DNA of 25,886 nt from contig DCBH01000015.1 in NCBI GenBank assembly GCA_002313415.1, positions 1 to 25,886 on the forward strand. The letters run 5' to 3'. The notes under the pieces were generated by a model. That model saw nothing but the letters and a program-made list of their open reading frames with translations. It was not told the origin of the DNA and ran no database searches. A program made the position numbers and the translations under genes. Positions within the stretch are counted from its first letter, which is position 1. The number at the start of each line of letters is the position of its first letter. Below are positions 23,335-25,886 of this stretch, in pieces. Source of the stretch: Flavobacteriales bacterium UBA1112 (GTDB lineage: Bacteria; Bacteroidota; Bacteroidia; Flavobacteriales_D; Sanyastnellaceae).

Positions 23335-24352
23335 GCTCTGGCAATCTCGGTGACGGTGAGGCATCCAATTCCCCCCGCAATTCCGATGCCATATCTAACC
23401 AACCGACGGCGGCAATCATGGCCGCATTGTCCGTGCAATAGTCCATGGGTGGGATGTGGACTTCCCAGTCTCGTTCGACTTGCATTTGGCCCAAACGAGC
23501 CCGCAAACCAGAATTTGCACTGACGCCTCCCGCTATGGCCACTTCGGTGATTCCCGTGTCTTCCACCGCCTGACACAAAGGCGTCATAAGCATGTCCAAG
23601 ATGGCAGCCTGCACAGAGGCACAAATGTCAGCCTGCCTCTTTTGAACGAAGTTTGAATCCTTTTCTTGGGCCTGCTTGAGAAAATTCAAGACTTGTGTTT
23701 TGAGACCGCTAAAACTCCAGTTGTATCCTTTCATCCTCGGACGGGAAAAAGAGAATGCATCTGGGTTGCCATTCGCCGACAACGAGTCAACCAGTGGGCC
23801 CCCAGGATATGACAACCCAATGAGTTTGGCCACCTTGTCGAAGGCCTCCCCTGCGGCGTCGTCTAGCGTTTGGCCAAGTACTTCCATGTCATTGGGGTGA
23901 TTGACTTTGACCAACTGAGTGTGTCCTCCGCTCACAGTCAAACAGAGAAACGGGTACGCAGGCGGTGGTCCCGGCTCGAGAACGTGGGCCAAGATGTGCG
24001 CGCGCATGTGGTGAACGGGTATGGATGGGATTCCCAATGCCCAAGCCAATGCTTTGGCAAACGACGCACCCACATGCAGGGATCCCTGCAAACCAGGACC
24101 TAGGGTGTACGCCACAGCATCCAGTTCCGAAGCCAAAATCTCTGCTTTGTCTAGAGCTGATTGAACCACAGGGGAAATCTTTGCAAGGTGTGCGCGCGAG
24201 GCCCATTCAGGTACAACTCCCCCCACCTCTGCATGCAAGGCTTGATTGGCCACGACGTTGCTAAGTACGGAGGGGCCGCGTATCACGGCGGCGGAAGTGT
24301 CGTCACATGACGACTCAATTCCCAAAATGAGTGGATGAGATGCGAATGACAT
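23303..24352 (-). CDS. tsaD: tRNA N6-adenosine threonylcarbamoyltransferase TsaD
   Basis: A 349-residue ASKHA-fold enzyme that with TsaB/TsaE transfers the threonylcarbamoyl group to A37 of ANN-decoding tRNAs. Seen are the GIESSCDDTS start (11-20), HAEVGGVVPEWASRAH (40-55), the metal ligands in HHMRAH (H115, H119), SGGHTQL (141-147), DDAAGEAFDKVAKLIGL and CTDNAAMIA near the C-terminus (metal ligand aspartate). The tail (about 325-349) is proline/leucine rich and is encoded by the 3' overlap with the LytS-like gene. Box TAATTTTA lies 6 bases before the ATG. The TamB-like gene is divergent. Confidence 0.98.
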   Translation of the reverse strand: MSFASHPLILGIESSCDDTSAAVIRGPSVLSNVVANQALHAEVGGVVPEWASRAHLAKISPVVQSALDKAEILASELDAVAYTLGPGLQGSLHVGASFAKALAWALGIPSIPVHHMRAHILAHVLEPGPPPAYPFLCLTVSGGHTQLVKVNHPNDMEVLGQTLDDAAGEAFDKVAKLIGLSYPGGPLVDSLSANGNPDAFSFSRPRMKGYNWSFSGLKTQVLNFLKQAQEKDSNFVQKRQADICASVQAAILDMLMTPLCQAVEDTGITEVAIAGGVSANSGLRARLGQMQVERDWEVHIPPMDYCTDNAAMIAAVGWLDMASELRGELDASPSPRLPELTSLAVSGAG

Positions 24353-24358
24353 GCATTG

Positions 24359-24366
24359 TAAAATTA
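24359..24366 (-). promoter_or_regulatory. -7 box TAATTTTA of tsaD
   Basis: On the minus strand TAATTTTA, then caatgc and ATG 24352 (6-base gap). It faces away from the TamB-like promoter box, with 21 bases between them. Confidence 0.45.
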
Positions 24367-24387
24367 CAACGTGCTTTTCGCCACACC

Positions 24388-24395
24388 TATCTTCG
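24388..24395 (+). promoter_or_regulatory. -7 box TATCTTCG of the TamB-like gene
   Basis: Consensus-like TATCTTCG followed by 27 bases before the ATG at 24423, giving a leader of about 20 bases. Confidence 0.5.
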
Positions 24396-24422
24396 AGGCA
24401 AGCGTGCCGTGGCAGTGCCTCG

Positions 24423-25886
24423 ATGAATCAAAAAAATCAACATAAACCTCAGCGCAATTGCACAAGACGTCGTGCCTTGGTCTTCTTGGCCGCATTGACG
24501 AGCTGCGTTGTCCTTGGCTCATTGACCTTTGGCACTTGGGCAACATGGACGGTAAATCGTGTACTACGCGGATTTGACGTCCATGCCCAGGTGGAACAGA
24601 TTCGACTTGATTTGAGTCAAGATCGAATGTTGATGACAGGCCTGTCCTGGAAATCCTTGCATGGTGAAACGCATATGGAAATCGATACAATGGAACTGTC
24701 CATTCCTTTCGTTCGAGACGGCAGATGGGAAATCACTTCCGTACACATCGAATCTGTACTCCTGGTTGTGAACACTTCGCACCGTATTTCAGATGAATCT
24801 ACCCCCTCCTTTTCGGGGGACTTCAACAGTTCTGTTTTGATTGACAACTTTCAATGGCAACGCTTGGATGTGAAAGTTGATGAGGGCTACACTGCTTACA
24901 TTCATTCAAGTGAGGCAAGAGAGATCGCCCTCAACAAGGACAGAGTGGATGTCGGGGACTTCTTCCTCGGTGGAGCTGACTTCGTATCACCCTCGTTGCC
25001 TGAAATACTCCATGTTGATTCGAGCCATTGCTCTGCTTCATGGAGTCGAGCAGGATTGGTGCTTCAGAGCGATGGCCTTAGTTTACCGGGACTATTTTTC
25101 GAAGGCAATCTGACGTGGCCAATGCAAAAAAGCCGCGGACGTGTTCTCTTGGACTGGGATAGGGTGCAGCCGTGGCTCCAAGACACAAACATGAGGAGTT
25201 GGCTTGACGAACTGGGCTTGAGCAATTCGCAAACCACTTTAACGTGGTCTTCCCTTCCTGGCCAATGGGAGATGTCTGCAAAAGGGCCTCATTGGTTTTC
25301 TTGCCAAGCCAGTGGTGCTGATTCAACGTGGCAGAGTCGTGTTGAATTCGACTCTATTCCTCCTGTTGCATTGGCCGTCTGGCCTGCCAACTCGTGCCAC
25401 ATTGACATCGAAGGGAGCGCAAAACATGGTCGATTTGACATTTCAGGAGATTCAACACTTTCAGCGCTTGTTCATGCCAATGTCAGAGAACCATGGATCA
25501 AATGGATTTTGGATTCACAGACATGGCCGAAACTTGTGTTAGAAGTAAGTCGTTGGGGGGAGGTCATCAACTCAAAAGAAGATGTGCTCACGGCAACCTT
25601 GGAATCCGATGGAGAAAGTGTTTCTGTGGTAACCTCGCAATTGCAATCCACTGTCCCCTGGTCTGTGGCCGGCCATTGGGCTCAAAATCGTGTGGACCTG
25701 CGAGCCGAAGCAGGACCTGCAATTCGATCTGATGACACTTTGGCAATGTCCGCAGAGGGACGTGTCTTCCTGCTTGACAAAGGCATTCGTTGGAATGGCC
25801 ACAGCCATTCACCAATGACGGAGGACACCATGGTGTGGTCCGGGTCGGTTGACTGGACTGAAATTGCCCCCACATGGAACACCTCT
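24423..25886 (+). CDS. TamB-like (AsmA/DUF490-type) envelope protein, N-terminal part (continues past right edge)
   Basis: The frame starting at ATG 24423 stays open for 488 codons to the last base, so the 3' end is outside the window. A basic N-terminus (RNCTRRRA) precedes one membrane helix (about 18-39). The rest is a long run of short alternating beta strands rich in W, S, D and L, without compact-domain motifs. Examples are VEQIRLDLSQDRMLMTGLSW and WEITSVHIESVLLVV, the pattern of the AsmA/TamB N-terminal region (lipid-transporting beta-groove proteins spanning the periplasm). In Bacteroidota, TamB homologues are large and often sit divergently next to tsaD, as here. The C-terminal DUF490 domain is not visible, so an AsmA-like or other repetitive envelope protein remains possible. 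Confidence 0.75.
   Translation, partial: MNQKNQHKPQRNCTRRRALVFLAALTSCVVLGSLTFGTWATWTVNRVLRGFDVHAQVEQIRLDLSQDRMLMTGLSWKSLHGETHMEIDTMELSIPFVRDGRWEITSVHIESVLLVVNTSHRISDESTPSFSGDFNSSVLIDNFQWQRLDVKVDEGYTAYIHSSEAREIALNKDRVDVGDFFLGGADFVSPSLPEILHVDSSHCSASWSRAGLVLQSDGLSLPGLFFEGNLTWPMQKSRGRVLLDWDRVQPWLQDTNMRSWLDELGLSNSQTTLTWSSLPGQWEMSAKGPHWFSCQASGADSTWQSRVEFDSIPPVALAVWPANSCHIDIEGSAKHGRFDISGDSTLSALVHANVREPWIKWILDSQTWPKLVLEVSRWGEVINSKEDVLTATLESDGESVSVVTSQLQSTVPWSVAGHWAQNRVDLRAEAGPAIRSDDTLAMSAEGRVFLLDKGIRWNGHSHSPMTEDTMVWSGSVDWTEIAPTWNTS

Overview
The window looks like a chromosomal housekeeping stretch of a Bacteroidota genome, most likely Flavobacteriales. The basis is a type IX secretion C-terminal sorting domain on the protein at 1451-2455, near absence of Shine-Dalgarno sequences, repeated TAnnTTTG/TAnnTTCG -7 promoter boxes (the Bacteroidota sigma-A signature), Bacteroidota-type families (DUF5117/5118 zinc metalloprotease, free carboxypeptidase-like regulatory domain protein, small lipoproteins), and a divergent tsaD/TamB-like pair. 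Base composition is roughly half GC by eye. I see no tRNA, rRNA, CRISPR array, insertion sequence or phage gene.

Layout. 1-675: C-terminal end of UvrA. 724-1422: LOG-family phosphoribohydrolase. 1451-2455: secreted T9SS cargo protein, then a terminator. 2612-5283: chaperone pair htpG plus a TerB/DnaJ co-chaperone, stop and start overlapping by one base, then a large secreted zinc metalloprotease (5322-7958) ending in a strong terminator. 8054-8990: convergent YkuK-like RNase H fold protein and SRPBCC protein. 9180-10823 (-): soluble PAS hybrid histidine kinase, divergent from a tightly packed LysM / SGNH / MBOAT cassette (10944-14557) that looks like a cell-envelope O-acylation system. 14563-15900: small lipoprotein, small membrane protein and carboxypeptidase-like domain protein. 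15961-17672: MeaB GTPase coupled to an unknown membrane-anchored coiled-coil protein, which overlaps the end of hisS (-). 19064-19141 (-): a 25-residue membrane miniprotein just upstream of hisS that automatic calling would miss. 19191-22421: WD40 protein, ung (-), superfamily 2 helicase. 22489-24352: LytS-type histidine kinase overlapping tail-to-tail with tsaD (-). 24423 to the right edge: N-terminal part of a TamB-like envelope protein, open to the last base.

The most striking signal runs across genes. At 14 starts a -7 box of the form TAnnTT (13 exact, one with C in place of the first T) lies only 4-6 bases upstream of the start codon. That places the expected transcription start at or beside the start codon, so this organism probably makes leaderless mRNAs as its default for first genes of operons. 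Genes inside operons instead use overlapping stop/start codons. The rule also gave independent support for very small genes and settled several start codons.
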